Below, one piece after another: positions 1 through 10,500 of a stretch of DNA of 64,000 nucleotides (the first letter of the stretch is position 1; each line of letters starts with the position of its first letter). The stretch comes from Silurus meridionalis (lineage: Eukaryota > Chordata > Actinopteri > Siluriformes > Siluridae). The stretch covers positions 22,504,405 to 22,568,404 of the forward strand of contig NC_060901.1 of NCBI RefSeq assembly GCF_014805685.1, written 5' to 3'. A program made the position numbers and the translations under genes. Below the pieces are notes generated by a model. The model saw nothing but the letters and a program-made list of their open reading frames with translations, was not told the DNA's origin and did not search any database.

Positions 1-369
1 ATCACACCCCGGCACATGATCTGCTTACATTTTACCCACACATGACTACAATAACCATTATTCATTTATTATTTCATTTATGTACTGGTTTAATCTTCCA
101 TCTCGTCATGCTAACGCCCGGTTCCGACCTCGAACACTCCGAGGTGGGAAATTACGTCATTATCAAGCGCCTGAAACCCAGTGTGCTCGCAGCGCCCACC
201 TGATCCTATAAACCTTTCAAAACTGATTCACCGTTACATAGAGGATCTTTTTATAATGACATATAATGTAAAAAAAAGTGTTCAAATTCAAAATAAAGTC
301 AAAGGTAATGCTTTGAAAATCAGCCAATAAATATAAACTACTAACTTCTACAGATTATTATTATTATTA

Positions 370-415
<46 letters not shown>

Positions 416-1384
416 TTTAATTCTACAGGCCATATCATGATAGTCTTTACGTCCATACTTCAACAAACACTGTGCAATTTCATCCGCACTGCAACTAATT
501 ATAACCGATTTCACCTCACAAAATGACAATGAGTCGAAGCATACAGATTTTAATCGCCTAATTTGGTGCATAGAAACAGAAGGAACATGAATGTGTTAAT
601 ACCATCATTTTTACGCTATAAAAAGGTGGACTGATTCAGGGAGAACTCCAGTGAAGGCCTGGGTGTGAATTGCATGGCCTGCCACTGGTATATTCACACT
701 GTGAGTGCTTCCAGGATCAGAATGTTAGCAAAAATTTGGAAAAAAAATTTATTTAGTGCACCTAATATAGATTTGCTCCCAAGTCTTTCCATTAATATTG
801 ATCTGAAATGCTAAAAACACTTTTAGAGTGACTGACTAAAGCCCTTCTCCCCTGATCAAGAATGAGTCCTGGTGGTTCCCATATTTTACAGCTGATGAAG
901 GCCACTGTGCTGATTGGGATCTTCGATGCTGCGGAAATGTTTCTGTACCTTTTTACATCGATACAATCCTGTCTCGGGGGGTCTACAGACAATTATTTGG
1001 ACTTCATGGCTTGGTTTGTGCTCTGACATGCACTGTTAACTGTGGAACATTCTATAGACAGGTGTGTGCCTTTCCAAATCATGTCTAATCTGAATTAACC
1101 ACAAGCAGACTCCAATCAAGTTGAGGAAACATCTGATGCACCCGAGCTTAATTTTGAGTGTCATGGCAAACTGTGAATACTTATGTACGTGTGAGTTATA
1201 TTGTTTTTTTTTTATTTTTACATTACATTTGAGTAATATACTCTGTATTCCTATTTAATACTCGTTTTGTCTCATATTGTCTGTGTTGTATGTCTAAGTG
1301 AAATGTATAGTATTATTTATGTCTGTACTTTTGAGAAGGCACCAAACATCTGGAACCAAATTCCTTGTGTGTGTCAACACACAA
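1..1384. other. Sequence upstream of ARPC5, no gene recognised
   Basis: No coding sequence can be supported here. It contains a TTA microsatellite (354-413). At about 600-720 there is a short stretch resembling the repeat tail seen again near 36720-36780. The remainder is AT-rich unique-looking sequence. Confidence 0.6.
354..413. repeat. (TTA)n microsatellite
   Basis: About 60 bases of TTA/ATT repeats, with one interruption near 370. Confidence 0.95.
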
Positions 1385-1568
1385 ACAATAAAACCGTTGC
1401 AGTTCGCAGCTCGGTCGCTAGGTGGCTCCCGAATGAGGAAGTGAATGAGCGCAACGCAGCAGCGGATTGAGGAAGCGAGCGTCAGTCCAGCTGTTTTGAC
1501 GCCTGGGTGTAGCGAGTGAACGTGGATAGAAGGAGAGAGAGGAGAAAAAAAATCGTGGATTAGGCATC
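1385..1568 (+). promoter_or_regulatory. Probable ARPC5 proximal promoter and 5' UTR
   Basis: This stretch directly precedes the ARPC5 start codon. It is locally richer in G, C and CpG than the AT-rich flank (for example around 1402-1500) and ends in a purine-rich leader (about 1530-1551). No TATA box is obvious. The transcription start cannot be fixed from sequence alone. Confidence 0.4.
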
Positions 1569-4500
1569 ATGTCGAAGAACACCGTGTCCGACCGATTCCG
1601 AAAAGTAGATGTGGATGAATACGACGAGAACAAGTTTGTAGACGAGGAGGATGGAGCAGAGAACCAGCTGGGTCCGGATGAAGCAGAAGTGGACTCCCTG
1701 ATCAGACAATATCCTTCCTAAGAGCTCTGCATGGTGCTTTTATTGCATTTGATTTGATTTTCAAACGATCCTGGTTATCTGCATACACTTATTTACTTCA
1801 TTTCAGGATAGAAATATATATTTTAAGGTTGCAGGATTCATGCATGGGAATCCTTAGAATGGGTTTGGTATTGCAATGCATTCCTGATTTCCAGATTAGG
1901 TAATACAACCTGGAAAAAAATGCAGATTGACAATCACGTTATGTTGTCTATGATATTATACACCAGAAATGTGAATGTGCTTTTGACCACATTGATTCTT
2001 CTGATAATGTGTCCATTTCAAAACAACTTCCTATACACAAGGAGTGCACTTAAATATAATGTATGTGCTGAGGATTTTAGGGTTTGGAGGTAGGATTTGG
2101 TTCCACACCTTCATCCCTAATCCAGCGTCTCGTCCTCTTAGAGGAGTCTGGACATGTCTTCCAACCACATTCCTGAGATTGAAGGGGTTTTTTTTATCAT
2201 GAGAGCTGCATGTTTTGTAATGGAAGGCCACACCGAGAGGTTTAGAGATTGAGTTCATATCGAGTGTATGTCGTCGTGCAGCTCTTTCGAGTTGAGGAAG
2301 TCGATTTCTTCTCCATATATGACCACTGTGGGTGAGAGTATAGCTCACTTCCTGTTTCTAGATGACTGCTGTTTGGACATCATACAGACTCAATGCAATC
2401 ATGTTTTTGATGTCGATCTTTTATAATAAATCGCTCCCTTTTCTTTACGCCTTAACTCCTGGTCTGTAAAGGGAACCTCACGGAAGCTTTGAAGGCCGTG
2501 CTGAAAAACCCGCCGATCAATACCAAGAATCAGAACGTCAAGGTGAGCACTGATTGGTTGGTTGGTTTGGTAGTGCATAACAGTACATGCAGCTTTATAG
2601 ACACGTGACCTTGACATTACTTACTTTTGAAGGTCCCGGTTCCACATTTAGTGCCCGTTTGCTTTTATAACGTCCGCTCTTTCAGGAAGATTTTATGGAG
2701 ATTTATACTCCTTCAAATACAAAGGTGTTCAGGTATTGATGTAGGTGAGGAGGCCTGGAGTGATGTTCCAATTCCAATTGGGTTGAGGTTAGAGCTTTAT
2801 ACCAGGCCATTTAAAATCTGTGGTCCAAGCGCAGGTTCAGCTATGATACAGTGCAGGTGAACAGGCTTGCTCAAGAACCCTACGGTGGCTGCTTGGTAAA
2901 CGCCTGACTTTATGATCAATAACCCAGATCCTTAACCATGGAGTATAGGGCATTTTAACAGCCATTCGATCATCTAAGGAAGTGACGTCTATAGTCCTTG
3001 GACATTTTTGGGTATCGTAATTCGTAATGCTCCATCTGGACCCTGTGTGTGTAAGACTGTAGGAAGGACATTACTCATAATACACATACAGATGGAAATG
3101 TCAGGTGTCCCAATACTTTTGTCCATATTGCATATCTATATAGTATTGCACTTCATCTCTGGTTACAATAAAAATAAAAGTTATATAAAAGGGTTGTTGT
3201 TGGGACAAAGAGCCACGGTTTGATTTATGTATTCCTCCAGGACCGTGCTGAAGGCCTGGTTCTGAAAGTGCTCAGCGCCTTCAAGGCAAGTGACATCGAG
3301 AAAGGAGTGCAGTCTCTGGATAAGAACGGCGTAGACCTGCTGATGAAGTACATCTACAAGGGCTTCGAGCAGCCGTCAGAAAACAGCAGCGCCATCCTGC
3401 TCCAGTGGCACGAAAAGGTACTGCAGTGCTAATCTGATCTTTAGTCTCAGCCCAGCACAGTTTATCCTGCTATATAGCACCGCGAGCTGGCGTGAATTCG
3501 TAGATATTTGTATCTATGCGCTCCAAAGTAACGCAGGAACATTTGTATGAGTCACATGAACCCATAAGAGGATTCGTGGGCGTTGTAATAGACAGGGGTA
3601 AAAACTGTAAAAGTGTTACCTTCTGTTCGTTGCCTTTGAGACAGCAGACCCCGGGCTTTTTGAATCATGGATCAGTTGCACGCAAGACGATTGGGGGTAT
3701 TCTGGACTGTATGCTTTATTATTAATGTGTTTACTGAGTTTGGTCTTTTTAAAACGCTGTCTCTGGGTTTTCGCATAGTCTTAAGTCTTAAAAAGACTTA
3801 AATCCACTGTTTTTGGGCTTAAATGTTTTTTTAAACAGGTTTTAAGTTCCCGATGAAACAATATTCCAATGAAATAATGCTCATTGAAATGGCCATGCAG
3901 CATTTTTTGTTTCAATGGTGTTGTAGTTTCTTCTTTCTTTCTTTTTCTATTCCAAATATGATTGTACCACAGACGTAAAGAGGATTTTATTTTTCAGCTA
4001 TGGGGAAGTGCAAGTTTAGCGAAGACTCACTTATTTAGAAACAGTGATGTGCTGCCACCTATTGGTGGTTTTAATTTTACATTTAAAATACAGACAGCCC
4101 CGAATTACGGAGGTTCGATTTACGATTTTTCGATCTTGCGATGACGATATCAATACAATAAAATTGTAAAAATGTTAATGTTGTTCAGCTGACAATACGT
4201 TGGGATGCGGCCAGGATGTACACAGGATATACACAGGATTTGCATTTCACGCAACATTGATGCACCAAAAAAAATTATTATATATTATATACTGCTGCCA
4301 AAATGCTCCTGTGCCACTTACAGATCATGGAAATTGAAATCTGTCACAAGGTGGTTGGATTTATTCACGCACATTGTAAAAATATTGATTAAAAGCTTCA
4401 AGTTATTATTTACAGCATCATCATGATCATCTGTATGTTTTCTTATATGGAGAAAACCGGTAGTTCTATGTGTAATCAGACTTTGAGCACCCCCATATAA

Positions 4501-4691
4501 CCAAAATGGTATGCGCCAAGTTTAATAACATCTCAGCGAATAATTGCGAGATTGGTTGTTGAATCAGGATTCGACTATTCAGGGTCACCCCTTATGTATT
4601 TCAGATGTTTTTCTTTTTCTTCCCTCAGGCTCTCTCTGCAGGAGGTGTGGGCTGCATTGTCAGAGTACTGACCGCACGGAAAACCGTTTAA
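1569..4691 (+). CDS. arpc5: Actin-related protein 2/3 complex subunit 5 (p16-ARC), four exons
   Basis: Coding exons are 1569-1708, 2470-2542, 3241-3417 and 4629-4691 (TAA at 4689-4691): 453 bp, 150 residues, against 151 in human. The product is the smallest subunit of the seven-protein Arp2/3 complex. That complex nucleates branched actin filaments in the cytoplasm downstream of WASP/WAVE, and ARPC5 helps hold ARPC4 and ARPC1 together. The N-terminus [20 protein letters not shown], the central '[19 protein letters not shown]' and the C-terminus '[10 protein letters not shown]' match vertebrate ARPC5 nearly residue for residue, as recalled from the human protein. The ATG is the family start and opens the first conserved motif. 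Exons 2-3 and 3-4 are joined by ordinary GT-AG introns. Intron 1 is minor class (see separate entry). The paralogue ARPC5L is less likely because of the close match to the ARPC5 N-terminus. Confidence 0.96.
1709..2469 (+). other. ARPC5 intron 1, U12-type (minor spliceosome)
   Basis: The intron begins ATATCCTT (1709-1716), the exact U12 5' splice-site consensus, and no usable GT lies nearby. A U12 branch-site match, CCTTAAC, lies at 2450-2456, about 15 bases before exon 2. Keeping the conserved 'IRQGNLTEAL' reading requires exon 2 to start at 2470, so the intron would end in AA, not AC or AG. The next AG (2470-2471) would break the frame. The rest of the intron holds nothing recognised. Confidence 0.8.
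2543..3240 (+). other. ARPC5 intron 2 with DNA-transposon debris
   Basis: GT-AG intron. From about 2720 to 3130 it contains fragments such as 'GGTGTCCCAATACTTTTGTC', typical of a dispersed teleost terminal-inverted-repeat element. Related fragments occur near 30400, 47210, 53500, 54935, 58980 and 63190. Confidence 0.55.
3418..4628 (+). other. ARPC5 intron 3
   Basis: GT-AG intron. The only structure seen is a transposon-end-like segment at 4090-4160 ('TTCGATTTACGATTTTTCGA') that is an inverted relative of 6020-6092. The rest is unremarkable AT-rich sequence. Confidence 0.55.
4090..4160 (+). repeat. Inverted-repeat end, left copy
   Basis: The stretch with 'TTACG..GGTTCGA.TTACGAT' is related to the reverse complement of 6020-6092. 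Together the two look like the ends of one DNA transposon, or two solo ends, flanking ARPC5 exon 4. A third relative is at about 17305-17365. Confidence 0.5.
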
Positions 4692-5643
4692 ACCCCGACC
4701 TCTCTACTCCACCCCACAGGAGGGCGACACCTGCCTGCACATTCAGAACAAAGGCGATATTTTTACAGGGTGCTGCAAACGACACACATCTCACACATTC
4801 GCTTCACAATCTTTTCTTTATCGTTCACATAGACAGCTATGTCCATACACGCTTCACTCAGGAAGGCATCGCGTCTTACTTTCTCAAGCAGCGTATTATG
4901 ATTTGCTATTGTTTTTTTTTAATATAACCTATACATTTTTAATGGTTAAGGTGTTATATGGTTACAGTAGCACCAGGCTTTTATCTGTTGTAGCTGTTTA
5001 TTGCTGTATTCTTTTTTTAGACCAAAGAGCATTGGGTGCTCGCGACACACACGGATATGTTATATATAACATAGAAATGTATGACACGTCTGAACCATGT
5101 GACACTTCCTTCTCTGGACAGGGAATGACCACATTCTTGTATAACGTATTATTATGCCATATTACATTTTCAGAATCTGTAGCGCTGGTATGCATCTACC
5201 GGCACTTTAGCGGGATCGCTTTTTGACTCATCATGGGTTATGCAAATCTTATGGAAACATTAATGCTTTGGACCTCCTGTGAGTCGGAATGGCAATGTTA
5301 AAAAAAAAAAAAAAAAAAAAAAGAACAGGTTATTTTGATTATTTCTTTTGTTATTACCTTTTTTCATATCAGCTGAAAAAATATACCCAGCTGTGCAAAA
5401 CTATTCTTAAGCTCAAACCTTTTTCGATATCTCATATTGTATTGTTGTTTTCTTTTGTTCGATAGCCTTAGAAATTTCAAAAAGCTGGTAGTTAGTCCCA
5501 GAGTTACGATTTAACGATCTTACCTTAAAAATGGCTAAATAGCTGTAGCTTAGCCTTAGTATGTTGTTATTTGTTGACTTAAATTCGTGCAGACGAACGG
5601 CGGTTCGCCTTCTTAAGGGCAGAGCCTACGCGCATTCAGTATG

Positions 5644-5985
5644 CTGTGGTATCAGAAAAGTTTCGAGATTAGTTTTGTAACACGCCAGCAGATGGCAGCA
5701 CAAGGCTGCTATTTTGACCACGTGCTCACCCTGTCACAGAGCAACAACATAATCTCACTTCAGATTTGGCTCCTGCAGACTTCGCTCTTTTCTCGTAGCT
5801 GAACATCCAGCTTAAAAGGTCACTGTTTTGACACCATTGCAAAGATCCGGTGCGACTCTCAAAAAGAGTTTTGAAAAAAATACTTTGCGGACACATTACA
5901 TTACATTTGATGGTGAACGTTTGTATATAGATAAGTAAAGTACTTTCTTGTAAACAGAGCGAGTCTCGAAACCTTTCGACTTCGT
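5644..5985 (+). mobile_element. Degenerate mariner-like element, copy 1
   Basis: The left end reads 'TGGTATCAGAAAAGTTTCGA' and the right end is its inverted counterpart ('GAGTCTCGAAACCTTTCGA'). Inside is a decayed mariner transposase tail. The same family occurs at 18841-19346, 31735-31990 and 37850-38293. Confidence 0.75.
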
Positions 5986-6019
5986 ACGCTGCTACACTTT
6001 CCTGCCGAACACAATTTTG

Positions 6020-6092
6020 TGATATCGTTATCGTACAATCAGAAAATCGTAAGTCGAACCATCGTAACTCGGTGGACTACCTGTACATATTG
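6020..6092 (-). repeat. Inverted-repeat end, right copy
   Basis: Its reverse complement reads 'GTTACGATGGTTCGACTTAC' and matches 4090-4160. It may be a transposon terminus. Confidence 0.5.
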
Positions 6093-6409
6093 ATACGCCA
6101 GAAAAGGCAGGTTTTAAGGTTCGTTTCAGGGGCACAGTCCTTCAAAGAAAGACCATGGTGTGTTGTGAGAGGTTAAAAAATAGGGATTTGGATGGAATGT
6201 CTCATCATTACTCGTAAGCACTTACTGCCAATCTGTGATCCAACCTGCTCCTAGTTCGATCACTTTTTAAAACAGTGTGGACCTGTCTCCCTCTTGTGGC
6301 CAAGTGCAAAACATGTTCTACAAACCAAACTGGTGTACAAACTGCCTTATTGAGTATTCCTTTTTTTGTTGTTGGTTTTTTCTTACATTTGTGCTTTTGA
6401 AAATTAATT

Positions 6410-6415
6410 AATAAA
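6410..6415 (+). terminator. Candidate ARPC5 poly(A) signal AATAAA
   Basis: Canonical hexamer on the plus strand. It lies about 100 bases from the minus-strand AATAAA of HMCN1, as expected for convergent genes. Confidence 0.4.
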
Positions 6416-6517
6416 AACATTTATACGTATGACTGACCAAACTTTGTAGGGGTTTTTTTTATTTAATTTTTTTTTTTTTTTACAGCAGTACACCACACAT
6501 CAGTTGTTGTTTGTACA

Positions 6518-6523
6518 TTTATT
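6518..6523 (-). terminator. Candidate HMCN1 poly(A) signal AATAAA
   Basis: TTTATT on the plus strand reads AATAAA on the minus strand, about 670 bases past the HMCN1 stop codon. Confidence 0.5.
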
Positions 6524-7190
6524 GTTTGCGGCAATACGAAAATCAAATGCTTATATACAGATAATAAAAAAAAAAATAGATATACATCTTTGTTATGGAT
6601 TTATGAAACTTGTGTATAAACCGGTAATTAAAAAAAGAGGGTTCCGATGTTTTTTCCTGTACATAGATATGAATAAAAAATAGATACGAAAAGGCTTTAT
6701 AGGTGGAACGCAGTGCTTACCTGAGACAAAGATTCTAGTTTTTGGAATTCTTATTGGTACGACACATCGAAAATGCAGCGCACACAAAACGCAATAAACA
6801 CTTCCTTGAATTCTTGTTTTCAAGCACTTTCCAATAAGTTAATAGGTAGACATAGACGTACTGTATACTTGTCCTTTTTCTCATTTGTCCTTGTACAAAA
6901 TTTGGCTTGTCGTAATACATGGGACCGAAATTAGAGGCTTCATCCGATCTACACCTTTCAGGCTTCACCATGGAAACCAGCCACAGGTAAAGCGGTCGGT
7001 CTTTGGAGTACCCCAGGGGTTAATGCTAAGTTTTCTTCAGCTTGGCTGCTCAATCTATGAGGCCTGATGTGAAGTCTAAAAAATGTTCTTCAAGTGGTGG
7101 ATCTATAACTGAATACACAGGAATACACACATACACACACACACATTAAAGCACGCTCACACTCGTGCCCGTTCGTGTCGTAAAGTGCTG
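6518..7190 (-). other. HMCN1 3' UTR (inferred)
   Basis: Non-coding sequence from the HMCN1 stop to the candidate poly(A) signal. It includes a short CA run at about 7127-7145. Confidence 0.5.
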
Positions 7191-7557
7191 TCAGTAGGGA
7201 TAGGCGGAGACGGCGATGTAGACTATGAAGGTGGTCTGGTACTCGATGGCCCCGTCGGTGGCGTACGATAACGCTCGGACCTTCATGCGGTAGGTGTGCG
7301 GCTCACGGAGCGGGCGTGTCGTGAACAGTACACCTTTCAGGTTCTCCTCACGCAGGGCGAAGGGAAGCGTGGTGTCCTCGTCCACCATCAAGAAGCTGGT
7401 GCGCGGGTGGACCACGCCGTCTTGGGTGTAGGCCACCAGTCGGATCAGGTCCTGGTTGGCGGCGATACCGAAGGGCAGCGAGAGCAGCTTATACTCTAGA
7501 GCGTAGGGGCTCAGGGCACACTCGAGGTCGTTGGGAGGGCAGTTCTTCAGGCAAAAG
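7191..7557 (-). CDS. hmcn1: HMCN1 last exon: fibulin-type C-terminal module
   Basis: A 367-bp exon, starting with the last base of a split Gly codon. It opens with [13 protein letters not shown], contains 'LVAYTQDGV' and '[18 protein letters not shown]', and stops with TGA at 7191-7193. This globular module defines the fibulin family. Confidence 0.98.
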
Positions 7558-10500
7558 CTGAGTGGAAAGGGGGAAAAGTGAGCTTTCAGGCTAAAAGATT
7601 AGAAGAGATTTCTCATTTCTTCTTCTACCACTGATACGGACTAATAATCTTGATTAGAGGTTAACTGTTATTGGTTAAATCGGTCCATCCAACTACTATA
7701 TCCCTCCCAAAATGTATTAAACGCTTCCTTAGCATCTGATATTGACCTTAAGTTTGAATTAATGCCATTAATGTTAACATGTCTTACCCAGACTCCGGCT
7801 CTCGCTGGTAGCTAGGTGGACAGGGTGTGTCAATGCACTGGTAGCTCCCTCTCATGTTGAAGCACATTCGGTTCGCTCCACACCGAATATTCTGTTCCAA
7901 GCACTCATCAATATCTACTCAAAGACAGGGCAGGACACATTGGCAGCTTTTAATTAAGTGCCATTTTACCTAATTTTTCCCAAAAAAAATTACAAAGACA
8001 TGATAGTAGTAGTGACTTTCTTTTTCCTTTACCTTGACATGTTTTGCCGTTGGTCATGAGGCGATAGCCACCGGGACATAAACATTTGTGGCTTCCTTGT
8101 GTGTTGACACACTCATGCTGGCACATGTCCCTTTGTTCACACTCATTGATATCTACACATAAAAAACAGTTTAGACATTTTATTTTTGAAAACCATGGAC
8201 CCCATGTCCCCGGACTAAAGATGAGAGGGACCATCTAGCTTGTTATCTGCGCTCAGTTCAAAAAGCTGCATCTCTGATGGTATAGTGGTGCATTAGTGCC
8301 AGTGGAATGGGCAGCTTGCACCTTTGAAAAGGATCCATCAATGCTGAATGGTATATACAGGTTTTAGAGCAACAAATGCTACCATCTAGAAAACGTCTTT
8401 CCCAGGGAAGGCCTTGCATATTTGAGCAAGACAAAGTCAGACTTTAACCCGATCACCAAATAATCAAATATCCAGGCCTCTTTTCCCTTTTTATAAATTG
8501 GGGTGAGTTCAAAATGCTAGAAATGAATTTGTTATTGAGGTACATGCAAATGAGACCGATAGCACATTTGCCCAGACATTCCAGACATACAGTAGCATTC
8601 AAAACAATTACCTATGCATTTATCTGCTTCTGAAATAAAGCCAGGAGGGCATGTCTTAGTGGCCCTACGCGAGCGTGAAAGACGAGCGCTGAGCCTGTAG
8701 TCCCCCCCGTCCGTAGCATAGGAGTGGTAGGTCTGAGACGTCAGACTGTGATAGCGACGCTGGGAGGAGCTTCGCTCTGGGGAGGATTGTGAGGTGCGGA
8801 AACCATACGAAAGGCTTTCGAATCTGGGTAAGCGCTCCAGCCCGGCGCAGGACTTCCCATCCCCGAGCAAGTAGCGGCCAGGAGGGCAAGTGCATGTGTA
8901 GCTACCGGGGCTGTTCACGCACCGGAAGGCGCAGGGCATCGGCACACGTTCGCACTCGTTTATGTCTGCTCTCATAGCAAGGCGCAGCAAAGACAGAGAG
9001 ATATATAGAGAGAGTAAGATAAATAGACAGAGTGGAAGAAAAACAAGGAAATGAAATGCAAACAGGGCAACATAGAGGTGAGTGGAAAGCAGTGAAAAAA
9101 AATACAAAGAGGAGAGAGGGGAAAAAATTAAAAAGGGCATTAATAACCAACCCAGGACTAGTTCGACAATAAGGGTGGTTCAAGATGAAACATCTTTCTT
9201 AATATATTATTGCTAATTACGCTAGTTTTTAAAATGACTGTTTAAACATGCTATATTTCTTGTATAAAATGTCAGACTCCTGTGTCATTGCTAAGATTTG
9301 ACCTCAAGCTCTTCAATCCATGATCAGCCATGCTGGTCTATAATTGTATTATTATTCATAATATATCGCATTCCATATACACTAGAGCAAAGCAGAGCAT
9401 TCAAGGGGAAAAGATCCCAAGCAGGAGGGCTAGAGGTGAAAACGAAAAAGAACAGAGACAGAAAAGAAGCTTGCTATGAGAGCAAACTTACCTGCCTGAC
9501 CCTGATTTCCTTTCCACTGCGTTCATCCTGAATTAGGAAATTGCAAACCCTGGTACAGTACTCTCATCCAATCATGATTGATTTGAAGCAATGCGTTAAT
9601 GCGAGCAAGCGGGGAGGTTGTGTTTATTAGAAAGTGAAATGCATCTGGGTAAGAAAATAAGATTTGGGGGATGCATATATGGACAGAAGGCAGCAGCAGA
9701 GCAGCCAGGTGATGCTTTATTCTTAGGGGTTTATGGTCAGGAGATTTACATACCAATGCAGGGCAGACCCACACCCTGAGAGCGGTAGCCCCTGGGGCAA
9801 GTGCAGTGATAGCTGCCTCTGGTGTTCTCGCAAATCTGGTTGTATCTGCACTTGTGGGTGCCGTCTCGACACTCGTCAATGTCTGTGTGGAGAATGTGGC
9901 ACATGAGCTGGCTCCATTGATCTCCAGGAGATAATCATGAACATTTAGGTGCAGGCGAAGAGGCCTTTTTGGACTACGCACTAACCTATGCATGTGCCGT
10001 TGACTTCTTTGGTCATGCCTGTAGGACAGAGGTCGATGCAGGTGTAGCCGCCGCGGGTATTCTTGCACTGCTGGTCTGAACGGCACACTCGTTGCCTGCA
10101 CTCGTTAATGTCTGAGGAATAAACAAACAAACAGTTCTTTAGATTGTAATGTAGTCAGATCAGGAGGAAAGGATGGACTGCGGTCTGATGTTCTAACCAC
10201 ATTCAACAACAATGAATTCCATCACATAGAAAAGTTACTACTTCAGCCAACAGGTACTCACTATGGAGCTTAGTATCAGGTCGTACATGTCACACCTGGC
10301 GTGCTACTTAAAACAGTCCACAATCATAACCATCATCATATGCCACGGCTATAGAAACCATCAACATTATACAGAAACGCAGCATAAAATTGCACTGTAT
10401 CACAGACAGGTATCTCATACAGCAAGCAATGAATGGCATTAACCCAATAAATGCAATTCAGCAAGTCTCCTTTCACTGTAGCCACAGCTGCACCTCCTGC

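Larger units (their letters stand above)
4692..6415 (+). other. ARPC5 3' UTR (inferred) up to a poly(A) signal
   Basis: Sequence downstream of the ARPC5 stop. A plus-strand AATAAA occurs at 6410-6415 and would give a 3' UTR of about 1.7 kb; an earlier end is possible. The stretch contains an A-tract (about 5300-5322), a mariner-like remnant (5644-5985) and a transposon-end-like segment (6020-6092). Confidence 0.4.

Noticed and set aside
4544..4927. 127-residue plus-strand ORF overlapping ARPC5 exon 4
   Set aside because: It reads the exon in another frame; the ARPC5 frame (ending [10 protein letters not shown]) is the conserved one.
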